Shown here: positions 7,697 to 19,900 of the stretch, piece by piece
How the letters are laid out: each line of letters starts with the position of its first letter
Numbering within the stretch: the first letter of the stretch is position 1
Source: Sediminibacterium ginsengisoli
GTDB taxonomy: Bacteria > Bacteroidota > Bacteroidia > Chitinophagales > Chitinophagaceae
Assembly (NCBI GenBank): GCA_945901845.1
Contig: CAMDLR010000012.1
Coordinates: forward strand, 1 to 62,181
Direction of reading: 5' to 3'
DNA length: 62,181 nucleotides
The notes under the pieces: generated by a model
The model's database searches: none
What the model was told of the DNA's origin: nothing
The model's input: the letters and a program-made list of their open reading frames with translations, nothing else
Position numbers and translations under genes: made by a program

Positions 7697-9340
7697 CTAG
7701 AATACTTTTTTACCGCCACTATACGTAGCGACTACTTTAGTATCCAATATTTTGTTTACTGGCACTTGCATTAAGTCTTGTGCCAGTATTATAAAGTCTG
7801 CTTTTTTACCTACTTCTAAACTACCCACTTCCTTTTCTAAAAAGCTTGCTTTAGCTGCCCAAATAGTCATACCCTTAATGGTTTGCTCGCGCGTTAATCC
7901 GTTTTCAATTTGGAAGCCACCCTCCGGAAACCCTTTGGCATCAACCCTTCCAACAGCAGCTAAAAATGTTTTAAATGGAGAAATGTCTTCTACTGGAAAA
8001 TCGGTTCCTAGTGGTATCCAACCATTTTGATCCATTAATTGCTTGTACGCATAGGCGCCTTTCATACGTTCGTTACCCAGTCTTTCTGCAGCCCAGTACA
8101 TATCACTTGTTGCATGCGTAGGTTGTACCGATGGTACTACAGCAGCAGCGCCAAACAAATTAAAGTCGTTCGGGTTCACCACTTGCGCATGTTCAATTCT
8201 CCAGCGTTTGTCGTTTCCTTTTTGTAAATATTTATTGTAGATATTTAAAATTTGACGGTTGGCACTATCGCCAATAGCGTGGGTACACATTTGAAAATTA
8301 GTAGCCGCAAGTACCGATGCTAGTGAGTCGTAATGTGAAATATTAGCGAGTAAAAATCCGGACCAATCTTTACGATCTTCATAATTGTGTAATAAGCAAG
8401 CGCCTCTGCTACCAAGGGCTCCATCGGCATATACTTTAAAACCGTTTACAAATAACTTGTCGGTTTTATAGGGTCCTCTTTTTAAGTACGCATTTAAATT
8501 TTCAGGATTGTCACTAAGCATTGCAAAAAGGCGCATGTTAATTTTACCCTCTTGTTGTAGCGTATCAATAAAATTAATATCGCTAATATCTAAACCACAA
8601 TCGGTGACGGTGGTAAGCCCCTGCGCAAAACAATTTTTTTGCGCCGCTTGTAACCACTGCGTATATGTTTGTTTATTTACCGCTGGAATTGAATTGTAAA
8701 CAAGTCCTTTTGCATTATCAATTAATACACCTGTTAACACGCCATTTTTTGTTTCAACCTCACCGCCTACAATGGTTTGACCTGGCTTTACACCCGCAAT
8801 ATCAAACGCTTTTTGATTGGCAATAGCTGCATGACCATCAACACGTTGTAACACAACAGGCGTGTTTGGAAACAAAGTATTTAAAAGTGCGTTGGTTGGG
8901 TATTTTTTACCCGGCCATTTGTTTTGATCCCATCCACGTCCTTCTATCCATGTGAGTTCTGGATGCGCTGCAGCAAAAACTTTTACGCGTTCTAACGCTT
9001 CTTCCCAACTTGTAGTACCAAATAAATCTACCTGAAATAATGATTTACCATACCCCACAAAATGCGCATGCGCATCTATAAATCCTGGATATATAGCCTG
9101 CCCTTTTGCATCAATTTTTTCTGGCGCCGTATAGGCTGCGCGTATTTCTCCATCGGTTCCCGTGGCAACAATGATCCCATCTTTAATGGCCATGGCCTGT
9201 GCCGTAGAAAAACTACTATCCACGGTATAAATAACCGCATTAACAACTAAGGTATCTACTTTTTTAGGACCGCCGCAACTAGTTAATACAATTGCAAAAA
9301 CTGTAGTAGCAAACAATGAAAGGATGCGCATAGGATACAT
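7697..9340 (-). CDS. Exported lipoprotein amidohydrolase (YtcJ-like, amidohydrolase 3 family)
   Basis: 547 residues. The N terminus is a lipoprotein signal with lipobox LTSCGG, so the enzyme is probably anchored in an envelope membrane. The body is an amidohydrolase of the YtcJ type: a small beta domain (VVNAVIYTVDSSF), the HxH metal motif in DAHAHFVGYG, then THAIGD, RIEHAQVV and GTDFPVEDISPF late in the protein. The family hydrolyses amide or imidate bonds in small molecules, but few members have a known substrate and none can be named here. The start at 9340 or at the Met three codons later gives the same signal. A TATCTTTC box (one mismatch to TAnnTTTG) lies at 9350-9357. The gene is convergent with fumC, 19 bp apart. 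Confidence 0.9.
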   Translation of the reverse strand: MYPMRILSLFATTVFAIVLTSCGGPKKVDTLVVNAVIYTVDSSFSTAQAMAIKDGIIVATGTDGEIRAAYTAPEKIDAKGQAIYPGFIDAHAHFVGYGKSLFQVDLFGTTSWEEALERVKVFAAAHPELTWIEGRGWDQNKWPGKKYPTNALLNTLFPNTPVVLQRVDGHAAIANQKAFDIAGVKPGQTIVGGEVETKNGVLTGVLIDNAKGLVYNSIPAVNKQTYTQWLQAAQKNCFAQGLTTVTDCGLDISDINFIDTLQQEGKINMRLFAMLSDNPENLNAYLKRGPYKTDKLFVNGFKVYADGALGSRGACLLHNYEDRKDWSGFLLANISHYDSLASVLAATNFQMCTHAIGDSANRQILNIYNKYLQKGNDKRWRIEHAQVVNPNDFNLFGAAAVVPSVQPTHATSDMYWAAERLGNERMKGAYAYKQLMDQNGWIPLGTDFPVEDISPFKTFLAAVGRVDAKGFPEGGFQIENGLTREQTIKGMTIWAAKASFLEKEVGSLEVGKKADFIILAQDLMQVPVNKILDTKVVATYSGGKKVF

Positions 9341-9361
9341 TTATAAAAGGAAAGATAGTTT

Positions 9362-10285
9362 TTATTTTAGAAGTTCACAAGGCTTTAGTCCGGTATGCTT
9401 TTTAAAAGCAGCCGAAAAATGCGATATAGAAGAGTAGCCAAGTAATGCAGAAATATCTGTAACACTGAGGCCTTTTTCATAGAGCAAATACTTGGCATGC
9501 TCCATGCGTTGTTGTTGATAAAAATCAAAAATAGTAGTGCCAAAAATTTCTTTGAAACCTTTTTTAAGGTAACACTCATTCATGGCCACCTTACGGCTTA
9601 ATTCTTTAATGGTAATAGGGTCTCCGATATGTTGTAAGAGAATTTCACGGGCTTCATAAATCCGCTCTCTCCCTGATGGATCTGCTAAAAATTTACAAGT
9701 AAATCCTTCTTCTTTTTCATCCACCAAACAGGCCAGGCTGTAAAGCAAAACCTCATGCACTTTGGCATTGATAAATATATTTTCGAGGGCACCGGTGTAA
9801 CTATGGTTTAATAAAGTATCTAGGACACTCCTCTTTCTACTACAGAGCGGAAATACTTTTGTAAATGCGTTGGGATGTTTAAAGGCAAGTACATCATCTT
9901 TATAATTACTGACCTTTACATTTTGTACGTAAGGGCGTAAAAAAGTGGATGTAAAATGAAAAGTAAACGTGTCTACGGTTTCGTGTTTCCCAAAACAATT
10001 GTTGGCGGGAGAATGCGCGCATTGTGCACAACTTTTTTCTTCGCAGAAGCGGTTGCCCGAAATGCAAAAACGAAGTTCCAAATAACTATTGAGGGGTTTT
10101 TTAGCGTCGTAATGGTAAATAAGCATCCCGGTGTCTGATCCAATCCATGGCTGAAGGGCATAATAACGCTTCAATTGATACTCAATGGAGCCTGGAACCT
10201 GCTGTTCTTGGCTATAAATCAGGCTCATACCTGGTTCCAATACATTTTGGTTTGCCACTTTTAATATGTCCATTACTTGTACCAT
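9362..10285 (-). CDS. AraC-family transcriptional regulator with N-terminal cysteine cluster
   Basis: 307 residues. The C-terminal ~95 residues are the double helix-turn-helix of AraC regulators, ending in LSVTDISALLGYSSISHFSAAFKKHTGLKP. The N-terminal part is not a standard arabinose cupin and contains five cysteines in a Cx6Cx4Cx2Cx7C pattern (C74, C81, C86, C89, C97), flanked by His residues. Such a cluster could bind a metal or sense redox state; that is inference. The target genes are unknown; it lies head to head with gyrB and directly upstream of the exported amidohydrolase gene, 21 bp away, so it may be read with it. The start at 10285 is backed by a TAAATTTG box ending 7 nt upstream. 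Confidence 0.88.
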   Translation of the reverse strand: MVQVMDILKVANQNVLEPGMSLIYSQEQQVPGSIEYQLKRYYALQPWIGSDTGMLIYHYDAKKPLNSYLELRFCISGNRFCEEKSCAQCAHSPANNCFGKHETVDTFTFHFTSTFLRPYVQNVKVSNYKDDVLAFKHPNAFTKVFPLCSRKRSVLDTLLNHSYTGALENIFINAKVHEVLLYSLACLVDEKEEGFTCKFLADPSGRERIYEAREILLQHIGDPITIKELSRKVAMNECYLKKGFKEIFGTTIFDFYQQQRMEHAKYLLYEKGLSVTDISALLGYSSISHFSAAFKKHTGLKPCELLK

Positions 10286-10292
10286 CCAACTG

Positions 10293-10300
10293 CAAATTTA
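10293..10300 (-). promoter_or_regulatory. -7 box TAAATTTG of the AraC-type gene
   Basis: Exact TAnnTTTG match on the minus strand, 7 nt before the ATG at 10285. It supports the longer of two possible starts and a very short leader. Confidence 0.45.
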
Positions 10301-10342
10301 ATGCATTACAACAGACCCTTCTAAATTGTTTGATGGCAAAGG

Positions 10343-10379
10343 GGTTTTTTAGCCTCAAAATGACCCTAAAATCGGTCAT
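10343..10379 (+). promoter_or_regulatory. Conserved intergenic word plus ATGACC/GGTCAT palindrome upstream of gyrB
   Basis: Bases 10343-10361 (GGTTTTTTAGCCTCAAAAT) are repeated exactly, 19 of 19, upstream of rpsP on the other strand (46588-46606). They run directly into an inverted repeat at 10360-10379, with ATGACC and GGTCAT arms and an 8-base spacer. The position between divergent araC-type and gyrB promoters suits an operator. The function is unknown. Confidence 0.4.
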
Positions 10380-10442
10380 GGAACTGTCAAATTTATGTGG
10401 AAAACACGGGTCCGTTTTGGGCCTAAAAACAGCTTATTTTAA

Positions 10443-12476
<2,034 letters not shown>

Positions 12477-12557
12477 AACCCGCCAAATTGTGAATAAACC
12501 AGCTTAAAATCTGCACAATACAGCCTGTTAACTTATGGCTAGATTGTAGAAATTAGC

Positions 12558-12565
12558 TAGCTTTG
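12558..12565 (+). promoter_or_regulatory. -7 box TAGCTTTG of the small DUF5679-like gene
   Basis: Exact TAnnTTTG match in the 135-bp gap after gyrB, implying a leader of about 43 nt before the ATG at 12612. The small gene therefore has its own promoter. Confidence 0.45.
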
Positions 12566-12611
12566 GTAGCAATTCGGTTGCTCATTAACTAACCCAACAA
12601 AATTTGAACAA

Positions 12612-12818
12612 ATGGACACTTCAAAAATGATTAAAGCATATTGCCTTAAGACTAAAGAAAAAAACGTTCCACTTCAAGATGCAGTAGTTACTAAAACTGC
12701 TCGTGGTGGATACATGGCTGCTGGTCATGATGGCAAAGGAAATAAAATGGCTGCTATCTTAGGAGAAGCAAAAGCTTTACAAGCAATTGCTGATGGCGTT
12801 GCTACAAAAGGATTCTAG
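12612..12818 (+). CDS. Small DUF5679-like protein lacking zinc-ribbon cysteines
   Basis: 68 residues. The layout KAYCLKTKEKNVPLQDAVVT..GGYMAAGHDGKGNKM resembles DUF5679 proteins of bacteria and archaea, which have AYCVKCK at the start and CPxCGxKM later, together forming a small zinc ribbon. Here only the first cysteine (C11) remains; the second is Thr and the later pair is replaced by GHDGKGN. The C-terminal EAKALQAIADGVATKGF is an added helix. This comparison is from memory of the family and is inference. The gene has its own promoter box and terminator, so it is likely a free-standing, well-expressed gene. Its function is unknown. Confidence 0.75.
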   Translation: MDTSKMIKAYCLKTKEKNVPLQDAVVTKTARGGYMAAGHDGKGNKMAAILGEAKALQAIADGVATKGF

Positions 12819-12850
12819 TTTAGATTTTTTCTACAATAGAAAATATAATT

Positions 12851-12876
12851 AAACCTGCCATTTGGCGGGTTTTTTT
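12851..12876 (+). terminator. Rho-independent terminator after the small gene
   Basis: AACCTGCC - ATTT - GGCGGGTT gives an 8-bp stem (one G-U pair) followed by a run of Ts to 12876. It lies 33 bp after the stop at 12818 and just before the convergent mfd stop at 12884. An A-run before the stem is too weak for it to serve mfd well. Confidence 0.85.
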
Positions 12877-12883
12877 ATGCAGA

Positions 12884-15800
12884 CTAATTGGCGGTGTCGG
12901 CTTGCGGAATAACGCCTTGGTGCATGCGTTGTAAAAAGCGCAGCATAGATTCCATATCATTTACTTGATCTACCACCAGCATAAATAATTTACCTACTTG
13001 TTTGAGGCGCGCTTTGTTGGTGCCCGTTTGTAAATAGTCGAGTACTTTTTTAAATAGTTCCGATTCAAAATATGGAGAGTCGGGTCTATTGATAAAATAA
13101 CAACGCAGTGTATTTTCTTTTAAGGTCATTTTTTCGAAACCTACATCTACTGCAAGCCAGCGGCACTGCACGGTTGTAAATAAATCGGTAACCTGCGGTG
13201 GCAGGGCGCCAAAGCGGTCTATCAATTCGGTATTAAATTCGGCGAGGTCGTCATCTGTTTCACAATTATCGAGGCGTGTATATAAACTAAGGCGCTCAGC
13301 AATACTCTCTACATAAGAATCTGGAATTAAAATTTCCAAATCAGTATCGATGGTACAGTCTTTAACAAAATCGTCTTGCTTACTAATTTCATCTTTAAAT
13401 AAATCTTTAAAGGAACTGCGCTTTAATTCGCGCACGGCTTCTTCTAAAATTTTCTGGTACATTTCAAAACCAATTTCAGCCATAAAGCCACTCTGGTCAC
13501 CACCGAGTAAATTACCAGCACCACGTATATCTAAATCACGCATCGCAATTTGAAATCCACTTCCTAAATCGGTAAACTGTTCGAGGGTTTGTAAACGCTT
13601 GCGTGAATCGGAAGGAAGCGTACTCATAGGAGGTGCTAATAAATAACAAAACGCTTTTTTATTACTACGCCCTACACGCCCGCGCAATTGGTGTAAATCT
13701 GATAAACCAAAATGATGCGCGTTGTTTACGATAATGGTATTTACGTTTGGTATGTCTACCCCACTCTCTACAATATTGGTACAAACAAGTACGTCGTATT
13801 TTTTGTCAATAAAATCCAAAATGCGCTCCTCTAATTCATGCCCCTCTAACTGCCCATGTGCAAAACCAATGCTTAAATCGGGGCAGAAGCCCTGAATAAG
13901 CGCACACATTTCTCGTAAACCTTGCACCCTATTATGAATAAAAAATACCTGGCCGCCGCGCTCTGTTTCATAATAAATAGCGTCTCTAATAAAATCATCA
14001 TTGAACACCTGAACCTCCGTTTGAATGGGTTGCCTATTGGGTGGTGGCGTATTCATAATACTTAAATCACGCGCACCCATTAAACTAAATTGAAGGGTTC
14101 GTGGAATAGGCGTGGCCGTAAGCGTTAGACAGTCGACACTTGTTTTTAAGGTCTTTAATTTTTCTTTGTGTCCTACCCCAAATTTTTGTTCCTCATCAAT
14201 AATCATAACACCGAGGTCTTTAAACTTTACCTCTTTACCTAAAATGCCATGGGTACCTATTATGATATCAATTTTTCCTTCTGCTAATTTTTGCAGGGTT
14301 TCCTTTTTTTCTTTCGCCGATTTAAAACGGTTGATAAAATCTACGGTAACCGGAAAATCAGATAGTCTTTCTTTAAAGGTTTTATAGTGCTGAAACGCTA
14401 AAATGGTTGTAGGCACAAGCACGGCGGCCTGCTTACCATCCACCACCGATTTAAATGCCGCGCGCACCGCTATTTCTGTTTTACCAAAACCCACATCACC
14501 ACAAACCAGCCTATCCATGGGCGATGTAGACTCCATATCACGCTTAACATCTTGCGTTGCTTTGTACTGATCGGGCGTGTCTTCGTATATAAAGGAAGCC
14601 TCTAGTTCAGTTTGTAAATAATTATCCGGCGCATGCGCAAAACCAACCTGCGATTTACGTTCCGCATATAATTTAATCAAATCAAAAGCCACTTCCTTAA
14701 CCTTAACTTTTGTTTTTTCTTTGAGCTTTGCCCATACATCGGAACCTAGCTTATTAATTTTAGGCACCGTGCCCTCTTTGCCCGTATACTTTGATATTTT
14801 ATGTAATGAATTAATGTTTACATATAAAATATCACCCTCTTTATAAATGATGCGGACCGCTTCCTGCGTTTTACCATTTACCTCAATTTTTTGAAGCCCC
14901 GAATACGTCCCCACACCATGATCTATATGTGTTACATAATCGCCAGGTTGCAAGTCCCGTAAGGTTTTGAGCGTAATGGCTTTATTTTTATTATAGGCCT
15001 GCTTCACCTTGTATTTATGGTAACGCTGAAAAATTTGGTGATCGGTGTAACAAACAATTTTTAAATCGTTGTCTATAAAACCTTCATGAATACTAGTAGG
15101 AACCGGAACAAAATTGATTTCTGTTTTAAGGTCTACAAAAATGCTGTGTAAACGCTCTAACTGCTTTACTTGCTCTGCAAAAATATACAACGAAAAGCCA
15201 GCGCCTTCATGTGCTTTTAAATCTTTGATGAGTAAATCAAACTGTCTATTAAATGAAGGTTGCGGTTTGATATGGCACTCAATTTCGAGTGTTGCGTTTT
15301 TTGGATGCATGCCAAACTCAATGTTATGGCGGCCCGCAAGGGACGCCATAATATCACTGGAAGTAACAAAATCATTAAGGGTAACGTCGTGCATGACGCG
15401 TGTATCGTCTTCGTCGTCACTATTTTGCATACAGTATCCGCTATCTAATAACGATACAAAGCCTTCGAGGTCTTCGTATTGCTGGTCTACTTTTTCCCCA
15501 ATAAAAGAAAGGTCTTTGGTCCATACCACCGTGTTTTCTTTTAAGAATTCAAAGAGTGACACTTTTTCGCCGGTGGTAAATTGCGTTTCTACATTGGGGA
15601 TGATATTGACCTGTAAAAGCTTGCGTTCGGAGAGCTGCGTTTCGGGATCAAAAATTCGAATAGAGTCTACTTCGTTTCCAAAAAGCTCTACGCGGTATGG
15701 CTTTTCGTTTCCAAAAGAATAGATATCTAATATACCACCTCTGATGGCAAATTGACCGGGCTCGTACACAAAATCAGAACGCTTGAAACCATACATCACA

Positions 15801-16291
15801 AAGAGTTCTAGCAAACTCTCCCTATTAATGGTGTCATTGGTTTTTATAGAAATAATATTGGACTTGAGGGTTTCCGAGAGCACCACTTTTTCAAAAATAG
15901 CTTCGGGGTACGTCACCAACATTTTTTTATTACCCCCCGCCGCTAACTTCGTTAGCGCCTCGGTCCGGAGCATCACATGAGAACTGTTTAACAATTTAAA
16001 GTTCTTCCTGTTTTTGAATGACGAAGGAAAATAAAACACATCAAGTGCCTTGGAAATATTTTCGAGTGTGTTGTGGAAATAAGCAGCTTCTTCTGCGTCT
16101 TGAAGTATTACAATATGATTAAGCGTATCGGTTTGTGTGTGCGCAAAAACACTGGCCACAAAAAATTCGGCACTACTGCCTTGGAGGTTTTTTAAATATA
16201 TTTTTTGGGGTTGGGGCAATAGAAGGCTGCTCACCAATTGATTGAGGTGGGGGGCATTATTAAACTGCGCTAGCAACACATCCAAATTCAT
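12884..16291 (-). CDS. mfd: Transcription-repair coupling factor
   Basis: 1135 residues, normal for Mfd. It removes RNA polymerase stalled at DNA lesions and recruits UvrA. In order: an N-terminal UvrB-like module; the RNA-polymerase-interacting CarD-like domain around residues 465-540 (LQPGDYVTHIDHGVGTYSG); RecG/RecA-type motor motifs with Walker A CGDVGFGKTE, DEEQ, and TATPIPRTLQFSLMGARD; QLRGRVGRS in the second motor domain; and the C-terminal TRCF domain. The frame opens 17 codons earlier, but a TATCTTTG promoter box lies inside that extension, so the ATG at 16291 (MNLDVLLAQ) is the start. The gene appears to be transcribed alone and ends opposite the terminator of the small gene. Confidence 0.97.
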   Translation of the reverse strand: MNLDVLLAQFNNAPHLNQLVSSLLLPQPQKIYLKNLQGSSAEFFVASVFAHTQTDTLNHIVILQDAEEAAYFHNTLENISKALDVFYFPSSFKNRKNFKLLNSSHVMLRTEALTKLAAGGNKKMLVTYPEAIFEKVVLSETLKSNIISIKTNDTINRESLLELFVMYGFKRSDFVYEPGQFAIRGGILDIYSFGNEKPYRVELFGNEVDSIRIFDPETQLSERKLLQVNIIPNVETQFTTGEKVSLFEFLKENTVVWTKDLSFIGEKVDQQYEDLEGFVSLLDSGYCMQNSDDEDDTRVMHDVTLNDFVTSSDIMASLAGRHNIEFGMHPKNATLEIECHIKPQPSFNRQFDLLIKDLKAHEGAGFSLYIFAEQVKQLERLHSIFVDLKTEINFVPVPTSIHEGFIDNDLKIVCYTDHQIFQRYHKYKVKQAYNKNKAITLKTLRDLQPGDYVTHIDHGVGTYSGLQKIEVNGKTQEAVRIIYKEGDILYVNINSLHKISKYTGKEGTVPKINKLGSDVWAKLKEKTKVKVKEVAFDLIKLYAERKSQVGFAHAPDNYLQTELEASFIYEDTPDQYKATQDVKRDMESTSPMDRLVCGDVGFGKTEIAVRAAFKSVVDGKQAAVLVPTTILAFQHYKTFKERLSDFPVTVDFINRFKSAKEKKETLQKLAEGKIDIIIGTHGILGKEVKFKDLGVMIIDEEQKFGVGHKEKLKTLKTSVDCLTLTATPIPRTLQFSLMGARDLSIMNTPPPNRQPIQTEVQVFNDDFIRDAIYYETERGGQVFFIHNRVQGLREMCALIQGFCPDLSIGFAHGQLEGHELEERILDFIDKKYDVLVCTNIVESGVDIPNVNTIIVNNAHHFGLSDLHQLRGRVGRSNKKAFCYLLAPPMSTLPSDSRKRLQTLEQFTDLGSGFQIAMRDLDIRGAGNLLGGDQSGFMAEIGFEMYQKILEEAVRELKRSSFKDLFKDEISKQDDFVKDCTIDTDLEILIPDSYVESIAERLSLYTRLDNCETDDDLAEFNTELIDRFGALPPQVTDLFTTVQCRWLAVDVGFEKMTLKENTLRCYFINRPDSPYFESELFKKVLDYLQTGTNKARLKQVGKLFMLVVDQVNDMESMLRFLQRMHQGVIPQADTAN

Positions 16292-16307
16292 AACGTATTC
16301 TCCGGCG

Positions 16308-16315
16308 CAAAGATA
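16308..16315 (-). promoter_or_regulatory. -7 box TATCTTTG of mfd
   Basis: Exact TAnnTTTG match on the minus strand, 16 nt before the ATG at 16291. It fixes the start of mfd, because the longer reading frame would run through the promoter. Confidence 0.5.
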
Positions 16316-16429
16316 ACGAAACCGACCCCAAAGAGTCCCCAAAAAGGAGCTGATGAAATAAATGATCCCTATCGCAAACGCAGATCGCGAACCAGCGCGC
16401 GCCCAAACAAACCCCCAAAAAGCAGCAGA

Positions 16430-16918
16430 TTAGTAACTCGCGTCCGTATTTACGGTTATTTGAAGACGCGTTTGCTTGCCAACCTCTACCCTGCAAATCC
16501 CAATATTGTTTTTCTCATCAAATTGGTTGGCAAAAAAGGCTTCGCCTTTTAGCACAAAAACGGAGTAGGTGCCCGCCGGAAGTGCAGCGCTAAACTGCCC
16601 AGCCTCGTTGGTGTCTAGTTTTTGTACCAACCGCGTGCTCACCATAGAAAAAAGCGGACTGGTCCCAATTTGTTTAACCTTACTAATATGGGTAGAGTCA
16701 TATATATAAACAGTAGCCTTTAATGGCCTTGGCGCAGGGGCTGGCGCCCCAACCATGGGCATTTGATTACCTATCATTTCTGTCACTTCGCCAACAATAC
16801 CTTGGATCTGGGATGCACTATTACTGGCATTTTCTGAAGCCTCTGCCGATGTTTTTGGCGTCTTGCAAGAAATACCCAAAAAAATCAGGATAAATACATA
16901 AAAAAGAACCGGTCTCAT
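16430..16918 (-). CDS. Putative lipoprotein with carboxypeptidase-regulatory-like fold
   Basis: 162 residues. A hydrophobic N terminus ends in lipobox GISC (Cys about residue 18), so it should be lipid-anchored in the envelope. A Ser/Ala-rich linker follows. The C-terminal half (KATVYIYDSTH ... LVQKLDTNEAGQFSAALPAGTYSVFVLKGEAFFANQF ... QITVNTDASY) has the spacing of a transthyretin-like carboxypeptidase-regulatory beta sandwich. No enzymatic motif is seen and I assign no function. It is divergent from the secreted protease gene and 138 bp upstream of mfd. A TACCTTTT box (one mismatch) lies at 16930-16937, 11 nt before the start. Confidence 0.75.
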   Translation of the reverse strand: MRPVLFYVFILIFLGISCKTPKTSAEASENASNSASQIQGIVGEVTEMIGNQMPMVGAPAPAPRPLKATVYIYDSTHISKVKQIGTSPLFSMVSTRLVQKLDTNEAGQFSAALPAGTYSVFVLKGEAFFANQFDEKNNIGICRVEVGKQTRLQITVNTDASY

Positions 16919-16991
16919 AATTCAAATTTAAAAGGTAATTGAGTATTTTTAGTTCACGACAAAAGCCCCAAGGGCAATAATGTGAAGATAT

Positions 16992-19900
16992 ATGAAAACA
17001 ATCAAGTTTAAAAGAACCGCTCATTTTTTTGCAACCATTTTCATTTGTACTTTATTAGTTACAAATAGTATTGCACAAACGACAACTGAGCCCGCAATTT
17101 TAGAGCGAACTGCAAAAGGATTACAAATTGCAGACAAAGAAAATTATATCAAAGCATTATCGCTGGCCAAACAAAAAGGCTGGGCATTAACCATTACCGA
17201 CAAAGAAGGAAATGTAGGAAAGCTAGTAGGTGTAGATGGTTTTAATTTACCCAAGTATTATATCGCGCACAATAATGCCATTGCAGCCAATACTACAAGG
17301 ACCAATCAACTATGGCCAGGGGGATCTTCGGGTCTTAATTTATCTGGATCATCTGCTTCTGTAAAAAATAAATTAGGTATTTGGGATGGTGGTAAAATTT
17401 TAACCACGCACGTAGAACTTATAAATAGAGTGACGCAAAAAGACAACTCCTCAGTACTTTCTGATCATGGCACTCACGTAACGGGCACCATGATTGCGGG
17501 CGGTGTAAACCCAAGTGCAAAAGGTATGGCGTATGGTTTACAAGGTATTATTGCGTATGATTTTAGTGGTGACAAAGCAGAAGTTGCATCAGAAGCAGCC
17601 AATCTTTTAGTTTCCAATCACTCCTATGGAACCATTACAGGATGGAATTACAACTCATCACAAAGTAGATGGGAATTTTATGGCCGCTCCACCGACAACG
17701 AAGATTATAAATTTGGTTACTACAGCAACGACACGCAGTTACTAGATTCTATTGCATACAATGCCCCTTATTATTTGTATGTAAAATCGGCGGGTAATAG
17801 TAGAAATCAAAATGGACCAGCGGTTGGTCAGCCTTTTTTCAGATACAATGCTAGTAATTCAATGGCAGCTGCTGGTAATAGACCAGATGGTATCAGCAAC
17901 AACGATGGTTATGAAATTGTTTCTTGGGATGGTAATGCAAAAAATATTTTAACTGTGGGTGCTGTTAATGGAATATCTTCTATTTACAGTAGACCAGAAG
18001 ATGTAGTAATGAGTAGTTTTAGCTGCTGGGGCCCCACAGATGATGGTCGTATTAAACCAGATATTGTAGCCAATGGTGTTGCTGTTTTATCGAGCACTTC
18101 TGGTTCCAATACAAGTTATGCTAGCCTTAGTGGTACTTCTATGTCATCCCCTAATGCGTCAGGATCACTTATTTTATTACAAGAATTATATGCGCGTTTA
18201 AAAAATGGTGAATTTTTAAGAGCAGCAACTATTAAAGGGCTTGCCATACACACAGCTAGTGAAGCTGGTATTGCGCCAGGCCCCGATTATAAATTTGGTT
18301 TTGGACTTTTGAACGTAGAAAAAGCGGCTGCCGTTATTTCGGCATCAGTGGCTAATAATAATAACGCAAGTAGTGAGCATTTGATGTTTGAAAATGTTTT
18401 TAATACTACAACCACTTCTTTTTCTACCAACGTGATTGCTTCAGGTAAAGGACAATTAAAAGCGACTATTTCTTGGACAGATCCAAAAGGAAATGTAGAA
18501 ACAGTAAATGTATTAAATGACCGTACACCAAAACTTGTAAATGATTTAGACGTAAGGGTTACAACAAATGGTAGCGCAAAAGTGTATAGACCATGGGTTA
18601 TGATTCCTTCAAGCCCAAGTAGTGATCCTTCTCCCGGCGATAACGTACTAGATAACGTTGAAGTCGTGGATGTAGATAGTACCATTCCTGGACAGTCTTA
18701 CACCGTAACAGTTACGTATAAAAATACGTTACAAAGAGGTACGCAAGCCTACTCACTACTCGTAAGTGGTGTTGGTGGAACAGCTTATTGCGCATCTGCA
18801 CCCTCATCAAATGCTGGCGGAAAAATTGATAGCGTAAGTTTTAGAACCATTCGTTATTCGAATCCTACTGGCGGAACTACGTACACAGACAATACAAAAA
18901 TGGTGGCACAAATTGAGCCATTACAATCCGTTCCATTCTATGTTCGTGCAGCTAGTTCTGATGCAACCAACGTAAATAAAATTGGAAAAATATTTATCGA
19001 TTATAACAACAACGGATCCTTTACCGATGACAATGAACTTGTTGCAACAAGTGGTAACCTAGCCAACGCAGCTACATTTACTGGTAGTATTGCAGTTCCT
19101 AATACGGTAACCATTGGCAACTATTTAAGAATGCGTATTGTGTTACAAGAAACGTCGAGTGCAGCAGACGTGAATGCTTGTGGCACCTACGGTAAAGGCG
19201 AAACCCAAGATTACCGTTTACTTGTTATCAATCCTTCCAACGATGTGTCTATTACAAATATTACAAGTCCAAGTTCATTAGAGTGTGAAGACAGTACACA
19301 ATATTTAACAGTACAACTTCGTAACAATGGTTCATCACCTGCAGATAATGTAAGCGTTACTGCTGCCATTAAAGAAGGCAATACTGTAATTAGTACCATC
19401 AATGCGCCATACCCTGGAACAATTCCGGGCCAAACAAACGCAAGCTTAACCTTACAAAAACCATTTCTAACCAAAGCAAATACGTCCTACAATGTAGCGG
19501 TTACCGTTAATTTTACCGGCGATCAAAATCCTAGCAATAATACCTTAAATAGTGATGTTTCAATTAGCCGCAAATCCGGAACACCAGATGCGATTGGTAC
19601 TATTTGTGGCACCAATGCCATTCTAAAAGTAAATAACCCAGAAGCGGGTGCTAATTATTTTTGGTATAGCAGTGCTACCAGCAATACCCCTATTGCCGCT
19701 GGTCCAACATTTAATACCAACACGATTCCTACTAATAAAACCTATTATGTTGGAAGAGAAATGAAAACAACCGTTGGGCTTCCAAATAAAATGGTACACC
19801 CCGACGGAGGTTACAATAGTTTTAGCGGAAACTTTGTACGTATCAATAATTCTGTTCCTGTAGTAATAGAAAGTGTAAGACTCTACATAGGAAATCCTGG

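Noticed and set aside
14112..15722. Long plus-strand open frames inside mfd (for example 15114-15722)
   Set aside because: They are opposite-strand shadows of a gene with clear Mfd motifs, and their translations are Ser/Leu/Lys-rich with no domain.
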